Part shown: positions 24,701 to 25,136 of the stretch, one piece after another
How positions within the stretch are numbered: the stretch's first letter is position 1
Layout of the letters: the number at the start of each line of letters is the position of its first letter
IMG/VR virus record: IMGVR_UViG_3300030450_000258
Location: 30,292 to 55,427 of that record
Source of the DNA: a virus
Reading direction: 5' to 3' (one strand)
DNA length: 25,136 nucleotides
Position numbers and translations under genes: made by a program
Notes under the pieces: generated by a model
The model's database searches: none
What the model was told of the DNA's origin: nothing
The model's input: only the letters and a program-made list of their open reading frames with translations

Positions 24701-25113
24701 CAGCTAAAGCTAGTCTGTTTATGATGTCACCTAGATATGCAGAATCTAACGATCAAGAAAAGCAAGTAAGACTCAGAGAGTTCTTGAAAGCAGAGGTTAG
24801 AGTAGCTAGAGCAGATGCTAAGGACACATTACAAAGAATGTCACAACTACCCGAAGCGGCACAAGACTATGAATCTTTTATGCGTGGCGAGTTAAAAGCT
24901 ATGGGTAGACAAGAAAGAAAATTTGCTGACTTAGGATGGGCAGAAATAAGAAGTAAACACGGATATGAAGGTTTGTCTTTTGATGAAGCTCTTGATATAA
25001 TTGATGCAGATAGAGTATTTACGCCTGAAGAGAAAGGCATCCACAAAACCAACTTGATAGACTTATACATAGGACTCAAAGACTATCAGAAGTACATAAG
25101 AGATACACAATAA
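21727..25113 (+). CDS. Largest internal virion (ejection) protein, 1128 residues
   Basis: This 1128-residue protein takes the position of the large internal core protein (T7 gp16-like slot) and is probably ejected to build the channel for DNA entry. It has a charged N-terminus (1-130), then a Gly/Ala-rich hydrophobic region (about 130-235: 'YGSILAGFASAGTGAAAIQG', 'GALGFGMGAAGYG'), which could be membrane-active. A long helical body follows, with 'FMTSQPATTMRNNIFSVAMT', 'FPRYLASQAKFVSDYTGL' and 'YTYPAAVLKDFYGQF'. The last 250 residues are charged helices. I see no lysozyme-like motif at its N-terminus, which T7 gp16 has; that activity appears to lie in the separate gene at 17461. ATG 21727 follows AAGGA (21716-21720). 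Confidence 0.7.
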   Translation: MSNAFSYYTAESMQDKKVSDLVTNADFLKDSITFLKSNRKGYTDEDISKMSGDDVVSEVLEHFRYQISNEVTMAKDVYYMKDDSVDMSEKQSFGRLMFAFDNSKGEGLFDRGGEAFFDYVKGGGSAPSTYGSILAGFASAGTGAAAIQGTKAASLLALRELGKKAIKRSLMAGMADGVVAAGQEYGNQKIRESIAPEVGVDYEGSKGAVALSGALGFGMGAAGYGIPAYTQHKGAKKLADTIDMGRKANEDRIKASAAIARKRAEDALKDSKKSANMEGATKRVLQSIDPSLVREGNLVKKYLLSEDMPDGLIGGLSLETVQRLSAASYDLAERLGVNLSDPNIRITEILADNIGKNKDSFFQVAESYGLTPRQLSATYAAEVSQAAKILGIQSGLSKRARREDLANLSKKVDELFEAGMAPAKAEDLAVIAKATRDNRNIIWRTFKDVENARRLFMTSQPATTMRNNIFSVAMTGIDIIDQLNASVLKTVSGKSGMPEFKGSVSNLKYLTKDNYVADALVTMLQGQSPEKFQKVFFDAAIVEANVVKDSKLTKLGAAANTLNTMSDFVVKRAIITGNIDRALRQRKDLHKSIGNSVMDMLEKGTADQLPEDILDAAIDESLAFTFQRRFGGKDASQLNKGVGNLVRFIHNTGLTVVIPFPRYLASQAKFVSDYTGLTLLRRPLLDGVKPTTQETAKFMTGAMTFGGLYSISKDKIHRGLEWFEGEGEDGRVYNAQAALGPASAQVYVADYYARMMEGLPVKPLSEASKDLTKILGGTEFRPGVGLADNIIRAAESGNWEPLTNQIGDYFSSYTYPAAVLKDFYGQFDPRSSYLPETRDATVSVVEFMGMDFTMSTIQRITRHLPDFDSDKMSEGLEKGLGIKIAPETLAKYLEFANTSTRTYYQTQYTKDADANNMRQDAIRFDVFGNGPIRILDPMVKQLTGFVGRPPKNELQREMTRLQIDPFKIYNPYMEKNQALELFTQQKLQGNLAAKASLFMMSPRYAESNDQEKQVRLREFLKAEVRVARADAKDTLQRMSQLPEAAQDYESFMRGELKAMGRQERKFADLGWAEIRSKHGYEGLSFDEALDIIDADRVFTPEEKGIHKTNLIDLYIGLKDYQKYIRDTQ

Positions 25114-25117
25114 AATA

Positions 25118-25136
25118 AGGGCGCAGTTAGCGCCCT
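25118..25136 (+). terminator. GC-rich hairpin after the last gene, probable terminator
   Basis: AGGGCGC (25118-25124) pairs perfectly with GCGCCCT (25130-25136) around an AGTTA loop, four bases after the stop codon. The window ends at the last stem base, so any T-run cannot be seen. The preceding AAAATAA would make it a bidirectional terminator if mirrored by T's downstream. Confidence 0.7.

Overview
The window is the virion-structure part of a tailed phage genome, almost certainly a short-tailed (podovirus-like) marine phage. All genes are on the + strand, packed end to end with stop/start overlaps or gaps of a few bases, and the DNA is clearly A+T-rich. The proteins resemble families I know from ocean podoviruses of Alphaproteobacteria (SAR11/SAR116/roseobacter-type phages): the 'LTDEPKNYPWENPP' protein, the 'NLSNRQQ' internal protein, tail fibres with 'AELNILDGVT' repeats and fibres with 'VGTVSGTSISFG' repeats. 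No sheath, long tail tube or tape-measure gene is visible. The host assignment is inference from resemblance; nothing in the window proves it.

Layout. Positions 1-264 are the end of an unidentified gene. Head assembly follows: scaffold (334-1281), major capsid protein (1519-2589) and a probable capsid decoration or accessory protein (2604-3140). The capsid pair looks like a boosted transcription unit. A good sigma70-type promoter (1286-1313) and a hairpin close to the predicted RNA 5' end precede it, and a strong GAAA-loop hairpin (3155-3178) follows it. Next come the head-tail adaptor (3203-3931) and the tail nozzle/stabiliser protein (3934-5487).

Host recognition occupies 5489-14188. It holds a long fibre with 13-residue repeats, a small beta-rich protein, and three related proteins built from about 50-residue repeats, with a small conserved gene between the first two. 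The repeat counts I read are 7, 7 and 14 (7+7), which points to seven-bladed beta-propellers set between conserved N- and C-terminal caps. This is the most interesting feature here.

Positions 14215-25113 carry a DNA-ejection and lysis block: a small membrane protein, a 993-residue internal protein with helical NLSN repeats, a muramidase-like protein, a three-segment holin-like membrane protein, a conserved 188-residue protein, and two very large presumed internal virion (ejection) proteins of 736 and 1128 residues. A 7-bp GC-rich hairpin at the very end of the window probably terminates the operon. I saw no RNA genes, CRISPR arrays, transposons or integrase/attachment sites, and no gene-free stretch over 300 bases (the longest is 1282-1518, described below).
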